A stretch of DNA of 64,000 nucleotides from Panacagrimonas sp965216805 (lineage in GTDB: Bacteria > Pseudomonadota > Gammaproteobacteria > Nevskiales > Nevskiaceae). Shown here piece after piece: positions 1 through 8,796 of this stretch. Below the pieces are notes generated by a model that made no database searches, was not told the origin of the DNA, and worked only from the letters and a program-made list of their open reading frames with translations. How positions within the stretch are numbered: position 1 is the first letter of the stretch; each line of letters begins with the position of its first letter. The translations under genes and the position numbers were made by a program. The stretch is from the NCBI RefSeq assembly GCF_965216805.1, contig NZ_CBDCGN010000002.1, positions 2,480,001-2,544,000 of the forward strand, given 5' to 3'.

Positions 1-825
1 CGGCGAGCCGTTGCCGGTGCCGATCAGCACCTGGTTGAATTCCGGGTCGTAAGTGATGCCGTTCCAGACGTTGCCGCCGCCGCCGAGCTTCCACCACTCG
101 CCGGTCCAGGTCTCGGCCGCCATTTCCTGCGAGGGGTCTTCGAAACCATCAGCCGGATTGCCCGGCACCACGTACCATTTCCACGCCAGCTTGCCGCTGG
201 TGATGTGGTAGGCGGACACGTACCCGCGAGCGGCGCCGTGCTCGGTGCCGCCGTTGCCGATGAACACCAGCCCGCGGAACACCTTGGGGTGACCGGAGAT
301 GTACAGCGGCTTGCTCGGGTCCGTGGTCTGGGTGCTCCAGCGCGGCTTGCCGGTCTTGGCATCGAGCGCGATCAAGCGGCCGTCGATGGTGCAGATCACC
401 AGCGTGCCCTTCCAGTACGCGAGGCCGCGGTTGGAATCCCACATGTTGCGCAGACGGTCGCCCGCGTGCTTGATCGACTCCGGATCGTATTCCCACAGCA
501 GCTTGCCGGTCCTGGCATCCACCGCGCGGGTCACGCTCCAGCTCCCGGAGAAATACATCACGCCATCGACCACGATCGGCGTGCCAAGCAGGGAGTGATC
601 GTCGGGCAGAGGCATCGACCATTGCAGGCCCAGTTTGGCAACGCTCTCGGTGTCGATCTGGGTCAGCGGGCTGTAGCGCTGTTCGTAGAAATTGCGGCCG
701 TAGGCCAGCCAATTGGCGCCCTGCTCCTGATCGCTCAGGGCCTTGGCATCCACCACGGTCTGCGCATGGACATGAGACACAGCGGCAATCAGCACCAACG
801 CACACGTGCAGGCAAAAAGCTTCAT
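1..825 (-). CDS. PQQ-dependent alcohol dehydrogenase, N-terminal part (runs off the window)
   Basis: The visible 275 residues are the start of a periplasmic quinoprotein dehydrogenase of the methanol/ethanol family, which oxidises alcohols with pyrroloquinoline quinone. Residues 1-21 look like a Sec signal peptide (MKLFACTCALVLIAAVSHVHA). The mature start has the family's NWLAYGR and RYSPLTQI sequences, followed by beta-propeller blades such as the one with DARTGKLLWEYDPE and a GGTEHGAARG turn. The ATG at 825 is preceded by a strong GGAGGAG (828-834 on the minus strand), which fixes the start. The catalytic aspartate and the calcium or lanthanide ligands lie outside the window, so metal use and substrate cannot be read. 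The gene is divergent from dxs. Cofactor would come from the pqqACDEB operon at 38.1 kb. Family assignment is confident. Confidence 0.9.
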   Translation of the reverse strand, partial: MKLFACTCALVLIAAVSHVHAQTVVDAKALSDQEQGANWLAYGRNFYEQRYSPLTQIDTESVAKLGLQWSMPLPDDHSLLGTPIVVDGVMYFSGSWSVTRAVDARTGKLLWEYDPESIKHAGDRLRNMWDSNRGLAYWKGTLVICTIDGRLIALDAKTGKPRWSTQTTDPSKPLYISGHPKVFRGLVFIGNGGTEHGAARGYVSAYHITSGKLAWKWYVVPGNPADGFEDPSQEMAAETWTGEWWKLGGGGNVWNGITYDPEFNQVLIGTGNGSP

Positions 826-1107
826 AGCTCCTCCATCCTGGCGATCCGCGACGCGCGGTCGACCGTTATTGTTTGCAGGCCACGAACTTGCAGTGTGGTC
901 GACACAAGGTCAATCGGGGCAATCACGCAAGGCTTCCGAAAAAGGTGCGCTCTCGACCACCAATGGCCGCGTACACGCGCTCTTGCGGCGTCGCCGCCAT
1001 ACGGCATTGCGCGTCGATTGACCAGACTGCAGGGGTCCACAGCAATTGCACGATAATGACCAACCGCCTGCATCCTGTTCAGGTCGGATAGGCCCACCAT
1101 TGAGCGC

Positions 1108-2991
1108 ATGAGCGAAATCCCCGGTTACTCCTTGCTTGGCCGCATCCAGCAGCCGTCCGACCTGCGCCTGCTGCGAGCCGATGATCTGCCGCATCTGGCG
1201 GTGGAGGTGCGGCGCTTCCTGATCGAGACGCTGGGCCGCATCGGCGGCCATTTCGCCGCCAACCTCGGCACCGTCGAACTCAGCCTTGCCCTGCACCGCT
1301 GCTTCGACACCCCGCACGACCGTCTGGTCTGGGATGTCGGGCACCAGGCCTACCCGCACAAGATGCTCACGGGACGTCGCGCGCAACTGGAAACCATCCG
1401 CCGGCTCGGCGGCCTGCACCCGTTCTGCTCGCGCGACGAATCCGAGTACGACACCTTCGGCGTCGGCCACTCCAGCACCTCGATCAGCGCCGCCGCCGGC
1501 ATGGCCGCCGCCGTCCGCATCAAGAACGAGCAGCGCCGCGTCGTCGCCATCATCGGCGACGGCGGCATGACCGCGGGCATGGCCTTCGAGGCGCTCAACC
1601 ACGCCGGTCACCGCAAGCTCGACCTGCTGGTGATCTACAACGACAACGACATGTCCATCAGCGAGAACGTCGGCGCGCTGCGCGACCGTTCGGCGCGGCT
1701 GGTGCAGCGCCTGGGCCTGGTCGCGCCGCATCTGGCGCGACTGCCGCAGGACGCCGAGGACAACGAAGCCCACCTGAACGATCCGGCAGCGCTGTTCCGC
1801 ACCCTGGGCTGCCGCTACCACGGGCCGGTCGACGGTCACGATCTGGACGCACTGACAGCGGCGATCGACCGCATCAAGGATCAACCCGGGCTCAAGCTGC
1901 TGCACGTGCTCACCGTAAAAGGCAAAGGCTTCGAGCCGGCAGAAGCAGACCCGATCAAGTACCACGGCGTCACCCAGTTCGACCCCGTGACCGGCGAGTT
2001 CCCGGCCGCGAAAAGCGGCGGTACGCCCAGCTACACGCAAGTGTTCGGACAATGGCTGTGCGAAGCCGCGGAGCGCGATCCGCGCGTGGTCGCCATCACC
2101 CCGGCGATGCGCGAAGGCTCCGGACTGGTCGACTTCGCACGCCGTTTTCCGGAGCGCTACCACGACGTCGGCATTGCCGAACAGCACGCGGTGACGCTGG
2201 CGGCCGGCATGGCCTGCGAGGGCCTGCGCCCGGTCTGCGCGATCTACTCCACGTTCCTGCAGCGAGGCTACGATCAGCTGATCCACGACGTTGCCCTGCA
2301 GAATCTGCCGGTGCTGTTCGCGCTGGATCGCGGCGGCCTGGTGGGCGCCGACGGCGCCACCCATCATGGCGCTTTCGACCTGAGCTATCTGCGCTGCATT
2401 CCCAACATGGTGGTGATGGCTCCCAGTGACGAGAACGAGTGCCGTCGCATGCTCAGCACCGGCCTGACCATCCAGCAGCCCAGTGCGGTTCGCTATCCGC
2501 GCGGCAACGGCCTGGGATTGCCCATGGAGGCCGACGCGCGTCCCCTGACTGTCGGCAAGGGTCGAATCGCACGCGAAGCGCACGGCCGGCGCCAGCCCAG
2601 GGTCGCGTTCCTGGCCTTCGGTGCCATGGTGCAAACCGCGCTGGACGCGGCGGAGATACTCGATGCCGTGGTCGCCGACATGCGCTTCGTCAAGCCGCTG
2701 GATCACGAACTGATCCTGGAACTGGCCAACGAGAACGACCTGATCGTTACCCTGGAGGACAACGTCAAACTCGGCGGTGCCGGCAGCGGCGTCAACGAAG
2801 TGCTGGTGGCGCAGCACCACACCGTGCCGGTGCTCAACCTGGGACTGCCGGACGAATTCGTCCAGCACGGCACGCGCACAGAGCTGCTTGGCGAAACCGG
2901 TCTGGACACTCAGGGCGTGTTGCGCGCCGTGCGCAAGCGACTACGCGGCAAGGATCTGGACAAAAGATCGAGCTTGGTTGGAAGAACGTAG
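1108..2991 (+). CDS. dxs: 1-deoxy-D-xylulose-5-phosphate synthase
   Basis: This cytosolic thiamine-diphosphate enzyme condenses pyruvate with glyceraldehyde-3-phosphate to give DXP, the first step of the MEP isoprenoid pathway and a precursor of thiamine and pyridoxal. It has 627 residues, close to the usual 620. The VWDVGHQAYPHKM segment is near residue 74, the thiamine-diphosphate motif GDGGMTAGM...N..ND spans about 150-180, and the catalytic glutamate is E358 in GIAEQHAVTLAAGMA. The C-terminal transketolase domain ends in the expected LGLPDEF region. The ATG at 1108 gives a standard N-terminus. It is transcribed away from the quinoprotein gene. No ispA or xseB is adjacent, unlike many proteobacteria. 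The enzyme call is confident. Confidence 0.97.
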   Translation: MSEIPGYSLLGRIQQPSDLRLLRADDLPHLAVEVRRFLIETLGRIGGHFAANLGTVELSLALHRCFDTPHDRLVWDVGHQAYPHKMLTGRRAQLETIRRLGGLHPFCSRDESEYDTFGVGHSSTSISAAAGMAAAVRIKNEQRRVVAIIGDGGMTAGMAFEALNHAGHRKLDLLVIYNDNDMSISENVGALRDRSARLVQRLGLVAPHLARLPQDAEDNEAHLNDPAALFRTLGCRYHGPVDGHDLDALTAAIDRIKDQPGLKLLHVLTVKGKGFEPAEADPIKYHGVTQFDPVTGEFPAAKSGGTPSYTQVFGQWLCEAAERDPRVVAITPAMREGSGLVDFARRFPERYHDVGIAEQHAVTLAAGMACEGLRPVCAIYSTFLQRGYDQLIHDVALQNLPVLFALDRGGLVGADGATHHGAFDLSYLRCIPNMVVMAPSDENECRRMLSTGLTIQQPSAVRYPRGNGLGLPMEADARPLTVGKGRIAREAHGRRQPRVAFLAFGAMVQTALDAAEILDAVVADMRFVKPLDHELILELANENDLIVTLEDNVKLGGAGSGVNEVLVAQHHTVPVLNLGLPDEFVQHGTRTELLGETGLDTQGVLRAVRKRLRGKDLDKRSSLVGRT

Positions 2992-3067
2992 AAGCCGGCC
3001 AAGTCCGAAGCTGGTTTTTGGCTATTTCTACGGGATAGGCGGTGAACTCAACTGCTGCTGCGGCCGG

Positions 3068-3781
3068 TCAGACACGCATTTGCGTAGCGTAATCGCCGAG
3101 CAGGTCCGACAGCACACAGGGCAGCCCTAGCATTGCTGGATTGTGCTTGCGAGTCAACTTGTACATCGGTGCAGGATGGTCGCGAACTTCCCTGATTGCA
3201 GCGGAATGCTGACTTCCGAGTCCCACACGTTGCGCAAGATGAGGCCCACGCGCGCTGATTTTGGGTACTCGCGACCAAGCCTCACTAAACGACGCATCGT
3301 CGCAACAGCGGACGGCAAACAGTTCGTGAAACCAGAAATACTGATGCGCAGCTTTTCGGTCGATCCAGTAATCGACGGCTGACTGCTTCCACGCTGCCGC
3401 GAGTGGGTGGTCTCTATTGGCGGCGAGAAACCATGTGGACAACGGCCGGTCTCCGCCAGGCTTGTCGAACGCGAAAAATCCCTCGCCAAAAACATCGGGA
3501 AACCAATCATCGAGCGGGCGTCTGCACAGAACGGTGGCGTCGACCCAGATACCGCCATGTGCCTGCAGCAAATGGATCCTCACCAGATCAGACAATGCGG
3601 TCGGTGTTATCTGCTTACCGGACAAGTTCGGAAGTTCGACCAGTTCTCTTACCGACTTGGTGTCGACAGGCTTGATCGTCCATCCCGGATTGAGCGCGAT
3701 CCAGCTGTTGAGACAGGCGCGGGCGACCGGCGGCGCCTTGTCCCATCCTTGCAGCCAGCACATCCAGATGACGCGTTCCAT
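3068..3781 (-). CDS. Capsular-polysaccharide-type glycosyltransferase
   Basis: The 237-residue protein resembles the small glycosyltransferases grouped as capsular polysaccharide synthesis protein (Caps_synth, related to GT32). It opens with IWMCWLQGWDKAPPVA, typical of the family start 'iPriIWqyWwqG'. The core is SDLVRIHLLQAHGGIWVDAT, where D81 is the single aspartate of a reduced DXD site. A WFLAANRDHPLAAAW segment follows. Donor and acceptor sugars cannot be told. No other polysaccharide genes flank it: it sits alone between dxs and the pilus ATPases, 26 bp upstream of the third ATPase gene. Base composition looks somewhat lower in G+C than its neighbours, which suggests transfer but was not measured. 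Confidence 0.75.
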   Translation of the reverse strand: MERVIWMCWLQGWDKAPPVARACLNSWIALNPGWTIKPVDTKSVRELVELPNLSGKQITPTALSDLVRIHLLQAHGGIWVDATVLCRRPLDDWFPDVFGEGFFAFDKPGGDRPLSTWFLAANRDHPLAAAWKQSAVDYWIDRKAAHQYFWFHELFAVRCCDDASFSEAWSRVPKISARGPHLAQRVGLGSQHSAAIREVRDHPAPMYKLTRKHNPAMLGLPCVLSDLLGDYATQMRV

Positions 3782-3807
3782 GGCGGCGAATCACCTATGC
3801 CCCTTCA

Positions 3808-4869
3808 TCAGGCCCCGAAGTTGATCTTCGCTTCCAGGTTGGTACGCGAGTCGGCGCTCGACAGCGCCTCTTCCAGGTCGATGATGCCGCGCTTGTAGAG
3901 CCCGTAGAGCGATTGATCGAAGGTCTGCATGCCGCGGTCGGATGACGACTCCATGGTGTTCTTGATCTCGTCAATCCGCCGCGACAGGATCAGTTCCTGG
4001 ATGTACGGCGTGTTGAGCATCACTTCCACCGCCACGCAGCGCTTGCCGTCTTTGCGGCGCACCAGCCGCTGGCTGACGATGGCACGCAAGGTCAGCGACA
4101 GGTCCATGTAGAGCTGATCGCGGCCGTCTTGCGGGTACAGGTTGATCACGCGCTGCAGTGCCTGCGAGGCGTTGTTGGCATGCAGGGTGGTCAGCGCCAG
4201 GTGTCCGGTGTTGGCGAGCTGGATGCACGCATCCATGGTTTCGCGCCTGCGCACCTCGCCGATCAGGATCACGTCCGGCGCTTCGCGCAGGGACGAGATC
4301 AGGGCGCGCTCGTAACTTTCGGTGTCCTGCCCAACCTCGCGCTGATTGACGATGGAGCGGCGGTTGGGGTGCAGAAACTCGATGGGGTCCTCGATGGTGA
4401 GGATATGACCGGACTGGCTTTCGTTGCGATGGTTGATCATCGCCGCCAGGGTGGTGGACTTGCCGCTACCGGTCGCGCCCACCATCAGCATCATGCCGCG
4501 CCGCTGCATCACCAGGTCCTTGAGCGTCTCCGGCAGGCCCAGTGCCTCGATGGAGGGAATATCGGAACGCACGTAGCGCATGACCATCGCGATGGCGCCG
4601 CGCTGGCGGAATACGTTGACCCGAAAGCGGCCCAGGCCACCGGCCTGCGAGGCCAGATCGATCTCGCTCTTCTGTTCGAACAGCGTCTGCTGTTCCGGCG
4701 TCAGGATGGAATAGGCCAGCTCCTGGACGAATTCCGAAGTCATCAGCGTCTTGCCGATGGCCAGCATCTCGCCTTCGATGCGCAGCATCGCCGGCGCGTT
4801 GGACGTGAAATAGATGTCCGACGCGTTCTTCTCCACGCACAGGCGCAGATAGGGCAGGATTTTCAGCAT
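3808..4869 (-). CDS. PilT/PilU-family pilus retraction ATPase (third paralog)
   Basis: The 353-residue protein belongs to the type II/IV secretion GspE-like hexameric ATPases that power pilus disassembly at the inner membrane. Walker A is GATGSGKST at about 131-139, the Asp box is ILTIEDPIEF, Walker B is DVILIGEVRRRET and the His box is TGHLALTTLHANNA. It is closer to PilU than to PilT in wording (NASDIYFTSNAPAMLRIEGE, GRFRVNVFRQRG). It follows pilU by 24 bp on the same strand, so the order is pilT-pilU-this gene. Many Xanthomonadales-type genomes have pilT and pilU only next to each other, so a third adjacent copy is notable. It could be an accessory retraction motor such as a PilT2. The family is certain; the specific role is not. 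Confidence 0.85.
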   Translation of the reverse strand: MLKILPYLRLCVEKNASDIYFTSNAPAMLRIEGEMLAIGKTLMTSEFVQELAYSILTPEQQTLFEQKSEIDLASQAGGLGRFRVNVFRQRGAIAMVMRYVRSDIPSIEALGLPETLKDLVMQRRGMMLMVGATGSGKSTTLAAMINHRNESQSGHILTIEDPIEFLHPNRRSIVNQREVGQDTESYERALISSLREAPDVILIGEVRRRETMDACIQLANTGHLALTTLHANNASQALQRVINLYPQDGRDQLYMDLSLTLRAIVSQRLVRRKDGKRCVAVEVMLNTPYIQELILSRRIDEIKNTMESSSDRGMQTFDQSLYGLYKRGIIDLEEALSSADSRTNLEAKINFGA

Positions 4870-4893
4870 CCAGAGGTGCCTGTATGAGTGGCC

Positions 4894-6063
4894 TTAGCGG
4901 CGAATGATCTGACCGGCGTCGTCATCGGCCAGCAATTGCATGCGCTTGACCACGTCGTCTTCCAGCAGGTTCTGCGCGGCGCGCCTGGATTCGAGCTTGA
5001 TGCGCAGGCGCACCTCGTTCTGGGAGTCCGCGTTCCGGATCGCTTCTTCGTAACTGATGATGCGGTGCTCGAACAGATCGAACAGGAACTGATCGAAGGT
5101 GATCATGCCCTGCTCGGTGGAACGCGCCATCACATCCTTCAACTCGGCCACTTCGCCCTTGAAGATCATGTCCGACACCAGGGGCGAGTTGAGCATGATC
5201 TCCATCGCTGCCACGCGGCCGCCGGTTTCGCGTCGGATCAGACGCTGGCTGACGATGGCGCGCAGATTCAGGCCCAGGTCCATCAGCAGCTGTTCGCGCT
5301 TCTCTTCGGGGAAGAAGTTGATGATGCGATCCAGCGCGGTATTGGAGCTGTTGGCGTGCAGGGTGGTGAGCACCAGATGGCCGGTCTCGGCAAAGTGGAT
5401 CGCGTACTCCATCGTTTCGCGCGTACGTACCTCGCCGATCTGGATGACATCCGGCGCCTGACGCAAGGTGTTCTTGAGCGCGTTGTCCCAGTTATGCGTG
5501 TCGATGCCGACCTCGCGCTGCGTCACCATGCAGCCGCCGTGGGCGTGCACGTATTCGATGGGATCCTCGATGGTGATGATGTGGCCCTTGGAGTTGGCGT
5601 TGCGGTAGCCCAGCATCGCCGCCAGCGAGGTGCTCTTGCCCGACCCCGTGGCCCCCACCATCAGCACCAGACCGCGCTTGGCGAGCGCGATCTGCTTGAG
5701 CTGTTCGGGCAGGCCCAGCTCCTCGAACGTCGGGATGTTGGTGTTGATGGTGCGCAGCACCGCGCCCACGCAGCCCTGCTGGACGAAGGCGGAAACGCGA
5801 AAGCGCCCGATACCCGGCGGGCTGATCGCAAACTGGCACTCGTTGGTGGCCTCGAATTCCTTGATCTGACGATCCGCCATCAGGCTGCGCACGATCAGCG
5901 CCGAATTCTCCGGCGACACCGGCTTGTCCATCACCGGCGTCAGATGACCGTCCACCTTGATCGCCGGCGGAAAGCCCGCGGTGATGAACAGGTCGGAGCC
6001 GTTCTTCTGCTTGAGCAGGGTCAGGAGCTGCTGGACGAGTCGTATGGCTTGTTCGCGTTCCAT
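4894..6063 (-). CDS. pilU: Type IV pilus retraction ATPase PilU
   Basis: The 389-residue protein is a PilU-type accessory retraction ATPase, working with PilT at the base of the type IV pilus. It has NGSDLFITAGFPPAIKVDG at the N-terminus, Walker A GATGSGKST at 137-145, ILTIEDPIE replaced by IITIEDPIEYVH, Walker B DVIQIGEVRTRET and TGHLVLTTLHANSSN. The start was placed at 6063 (MEREQAIRLVQQLL) because the longer reading reaches back into a tandem repeat and adds a non-homologous arginine/serine-rich stretch. Its length fits PilU (about 380). It lies downstream of pilT, separated by the repeat-containing gap at 6064-6200. Confidence 0.92.
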   Translation of the reverse strand: MEREQAIRLVQQLLTLLKQKNGSDLFITAGFPPAIKVDGHLTPVMDKPVSPENSALIVRSLMADRQIKEFEATNECQFAISPPGIGRFRVSAFVQQGCVGAVLRTINTNIPTFEELGLPEQLKQIALAKRGLVLMVGATGSGKSTSLAAMLGYRNANSKGHIITIEDPIEYVHAHGGCMVTQREVGIDTHNWDNALKNTLRQAPDVIQIGEVRTRETMEYAIHFAETGHLVLTTLHANSSNTALDRIINFFPEEKREQLLMDLGLNLRAIVSQRLIRRETGGRVAAMEIMLNSPLVSDMIFKGEVAELKDVMARSTEQGMITFDQFLFDLFEHRIISYEEAIRNADSQNEVRLRIKLESRRAAQNLLEDDVVKRMQLLADDDAGQIIRR

Positions 6064-6200
6064 CTTTCTTTTACTCAGGGAGACGGGAGACGGGAGACGG
6101 GAGACGAAGATGTCCCGCAGCCAAGCGCGCAATCACGGAGAACCACACCCCATTTTTTGCTTTCACGTCTATCGTCTCCCCGGTCCCGTCTCCCCGCCTC
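6064..6200. repeat. GAGACGG tandem repeat with facing inverted copies between pilT and pilU
   Basis: At 6078-6106 the plus strand holds four back-to-back GGGAGAC units. At about 6171-6195 the complementary form CGTCTCCCC...CGTCTCCCC appears twice. The two blocks can pair, so a pilT-pilU transcript could fold a long stem around a loop of about 65 bases. There is no U-run beyond it, so it is not a typical terminator. It may set the pilT:pilU ratio or stabilise mRNA, and the unit number could vary between strains. Confidence 0.7.
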
Positions 6201-7235
6201 TCACAGTTCCAACGCCTTGTTGGCCTTGCGCCGCGCATCGCCCGCGTCCACGTGGCCCTTCTTCACCAAGTCCTTGAGGCATTGCTCCAAGGTCTGCATG
6301 CCTTCTTTCTGGCCGGTCTGGATCGACGAATACATCTGCGCGATTTTGTTTTCGCGAATCAGATTCCGGATGGCCGGTGTGCCGATCATGATCTCGTGGG
6401 CGGCAATACGCCCGCCACCGCGCTTCTTGAGCAGGGTCTGCGAAACCACCGCGCGCAGGCCTTCCGACAGCATCGCGCGCACCATTTCCTTCTCTGCCGC
6501 CGGGAACACGTCGACGATGCGATCGATGGTCTTGGCCGCCGAACTGGTGTGCAGGGTGGCCAGCACCAGATGTCCGGTTTCCGCGGCCGACAGGGCCAGG
6601 CGGATGGTCTCCAAATCGCGCATTTCGCCGACCAGGATGGTGTCGGGGTCCTCGCGCAGGGCCGAGCGCAGGGCCTCGTTGAAACCGAGCGTATCGCGAT
6701 GCACTTCGCGCTGGTTGATCATGCAACGCTTGGGCTGGTGCACGAACTCGATCGGATCCTCGATGGTGAGGATGTGGCCGTAGTCGGTCTCGTTCTTGTG
6801 ATTGACCATTGCCGCCAGCGTGGTCGACTTGCCCGAGCCGGTAGGACCGGTCACCAGGATCAGCCCGCGCGGCAGGTCGGCCAGTTCCTTGAAGATCGGC
6901 GGGCAGTTCAACTCTTCCAGCGAGATGATCTTGGTCGGAATGGTGCGAAACACCGCGCCGGAGCCGCGCGCCTGGGTGAAGGCGTTGACGCGGAAGCGCG
7001 CCAGGCCGGGAATCTCGAAGGAGAAATCAGTCTCCAGGAATTCGTCGTAGGCCTTGCGCTGCTTGTCGTTCATGATGTCGTACACCATGCCGTGCACCTG
7101 CTTGTGCTCGAGCGGCGGCAGGTTGATGCGCTTCATCTCGCCGTCCACGCGGATCATCGGCTCCACTCCGGCCGAGATGTGCAGGTCGGAAGCGCCGTTT
7201 TTAACGCCGAACGTCAGCAGCTGTGCAATGTCCAT
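6201..7235 (-). CDS. pilT: Type IV pilus twitching motility ATPase PilT
   Basis: PilT is the main retraction motor of type IV pili, a cytosolic hexamer at the inner membrane. The 344 residues match the usual length (about 345). MDIAQLLTFGVKNGASDLHISAG is the hallmark N-terminus, Walker A is GPTGSGKST at 130-138, the Asp box is ILTIEDPIEFVH, Walker B is DTILVGEMRDLET, and the C-terminal AIRNLIRENK motif needed for retraction is present as AIRNLIRENKIAQMYS. The ATG at 7235 was chosen over a longer open frame because homology begins there. It is divergent from yggS, a very common pairing in gammaproteobacteria. Confidence 0.97.
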   Translation of the reverse strand: MDIAQLLTFGVKNGASDLHISAGVEPMIRVDGEMKRINLPPLEHKQVHGMVYDIMNDKQRKAYDEFLETDFSFEIPGLARFRVNAFTQARGSGAVFRTIPTKIISLEELNCPPIFKELADLPRGLILVTGPTGSGKSTTLAAMVNHKNETDYGHILTIEDPIEFVHQPKRCMINQREVHRDTLGFNEALRSALREDPDTILVGEMRDLETIRLALSAAETGHLVLATLHTSSAAKTIDRIVDVFPAAEKEMVRAMLSEGLRAVVSQTLLKKRGGGRIAAHEIMIGTPAIRNLIRENKIAQMYSSIQTGQKEGMQTLEQCLKDLVKKGHVDAGDARRKANKALEL

Positions 7236-7316
7236 GAACCCCCAAGGTTCTCCCTTATGCTGCACGTGTAGTGGCCCGACACTAGCCGCAATCCAGTGGG
7301 CAGGCAACCGGACTTC

Positions 7317-8000
7317 ATGAGCACCCCATACCCCCCTTTGAACGAGCTTCGAGGCCGGATCGAGCGCGCCTGCCTGGCGGCCGGACGACCGGTGTCGGCA
7401 GTCGGACTGGTGGCGGTGTCGAAAACCTTCGATGCCCGGCACGTACGCAGGGTGGCGGACGCCGGACAGCGCGCCTTTGGCGAAAATTATCTGCAGGAGG
7501 CGCTGGCCAAGCAGTCTGCACTGGCGGACCTCGACCTCGAGTGGCATTTCATCGGCACACTTCAGTCCAACAAGGCCCGCGAGGCGGCGCTGCATTTCGA
7601 CTGGGTGCACGGCGTGGACCGTCTGAAGCTGGCACAGCGACTGTCGAGCTTCGCGGCTGCGCGGTCGCGCCCGCTCAATGTGTGCATCCAGGTCAACATC
7701 TCGGGCGAGGCCAGCAAGTCGGGTTGCGCCCCGGAACAGGTCGTGTCGCTTTGCCAGTCGGTTCACGTCCTGCCCGGCCTGCGGCTGCGCGGCCTGATGG
7801 CGATTCCCGAACCGCCAGCCGACGGCGGCGATCCGCGCGCACCGTTTCGCCAGCTCCGTCGATCGTTCGAACAGGCTCGCGCGCAAGGCCTGCCACTGGA
7901 TACCATCTCCGCCGGCATGAGCCAGGACCTGGAAGCCGCCATCGCCGAGGGCGCCACCCTTGTTCGGGTGGGTTCGGCATTGTTCGGAGCCAGGGCCTGA
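7317..8000 (+). CDS. yggS: YggS/PipY-family pyridoxal-phosphate-binding protein
   Basis: The 227-residue protein is a PLP homeostasis protein with an alanine-racemase-like barrel and no known enzymatic reaction. The lysine that binds PLP is K36 in VAVSKTFDA. GENYLQEALAKQ, WHFIGTLQSNKAR, VNISGEASKSG, LRGLMAIP and ISAGMSQDLEAAI are all family landmarks. The ATG at 7317 gives the standard N-terminus; a start seven codons earlier lacks homology. It shares an 81-bp divergent promoter region with pilT. The family call is confident. Confidence 0.93.
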   Translation: MSTPYPPLNELRGRIERACLAAGRPVSAVGLVAVSKTFDARHVRRVADAGQRAFGENYLQEALAKQSALADLDLEWHFIGTLQSNKAREAALHFDWVHGVDRLKLAQRLSSFAAARSRPLNVCIQVNISGEASKSGCAPEQVVSLCQSVHVLPGLRLRGLMAIPEPPADGGDPRAPFRQLRRSFEQARAQGLPLDTISAGMSQDLEAAIAEGATLVRVGSALFGARA

Positions 8001-8107
8001 AGATTGCCCTCGCGGGATCCGACCCGGGCCGCCCTGGCGACGCGCGCCGACTCAGGTCGCAATGCCGCCCTGCTGTTCCCACCCCACCTCTTCTTCGACA
8101 TCCCGCC

Positions 8108-8773
8108 ATGACCCAGGACGAAGCCAAGCGCGAAGCCGCACGCGCAGCTCTCAAATTTTTGCAGCCGGGCGAAATCCTCGGCGTAGGCACCGGTTCCACC
8201 GTCAACCAGTTCATCGAGCTGCTGCGCCCCCACGTCGCCGACATCCCTGCTGCGGTCTCCAGCTCCGAGGCCTCTACCGCACGTCTGCAGGCATTGGGCA
8301 TCCGTGTGGTCGATCTCAACGAAGCCGGGACGCTGTCCCTCTACGTGGACGGCGCCGACGAGGTCAATCGTCACCTGCAACTGATCAAGGGCGGCGGCGG
8401 TGCACTGACGCGCGAGAAGATCATCGCTGGCGCAGCCAGGACCTTCGTCTGCATCGTCGACGAGTCCAAGCAGGTGCGGGCCCTGGGGAAATTTCCGCTG
8501 CCGGTGGAAGTCATCCCGATGGCGCGCAGCTACGTGGCACGCGAGATGGTCAAGCTGGGCGGGTCGCCGGAACTGCGCAGAGGCTTCACCACCGACAACG
8601 GCAACCCGATCCTGGATGTGCACGGCCTGGAAATCCTGCAGCCGCTGGAGCTGGAATCGCGCATCAACCGGATTGCCGGCGTGGTCACCGTCGGCCTGTT
8701 TGCGCACCGACCGGCCGACCTGCTGATCGTGGGCGCGGCTTCGGGTATCCGCGAACTGAAGGCGGCCGGATAG
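8108..8773 (+). CDS. rpiA: Ribose-5-phosphate isomerase A
   Basis: RpiA interconverts ribose-5-phosphate and ribulose-5-phosphate in the pentose phosphate pathway. The 221 residues match the family. The phosphate-binding loop GTGST is at 27-31, DGADEV at 81-86, and KGGGGALTREKI at 94-105 carries the catalytic base E103 and the flanking lysines. The ATG at 8108 gives the usual MTQDEAKREAA start; a longer frame reads back into yggS on another phase. It follows yggS by 107 bp on the same strand. Confidence 0.96.
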   Translation: MTQDEAKREAARAALKFLQPGEILGVGTGSTVNQFIELLRPHVADIPAAVSSSEASTARLQALGIRVVDLNEAGTLSLYVDGADEVNRHLQLIKGGGGALTREKIIAGAARTFVCIVDESKQVRALGKFPLPVEVIPMARSYVAREMVKLGGSPELRRGFTTDNGNPILDVHGLEILQPLELESRINRIAGVVTVGLFAHRPADLLIVGAASGIRELKAAG

Positions 8774-8796
8774 ACCGCGCGCCATCGCCAGCCCGG

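Noticed and set aside
910..2868. 652-codon open frame on the minus strand across dxs
   Set aside because: It is the antisense frame of a certain gene; it has no domain and shows the histidine/glutamine-rich composition of G+C-rich shadow frames.
6078..6106. GGGAGAC array as a CRISPR array
   Set aside because: The units are 7 bp with no spacers, and no cas gene is in the window.
4888..6783. 631-codon plus-strand frame across pilU and pilT
   Set aside because: The opposite strand encodes two well-conserved ATPases; this frame has no homology pattern or start signal.
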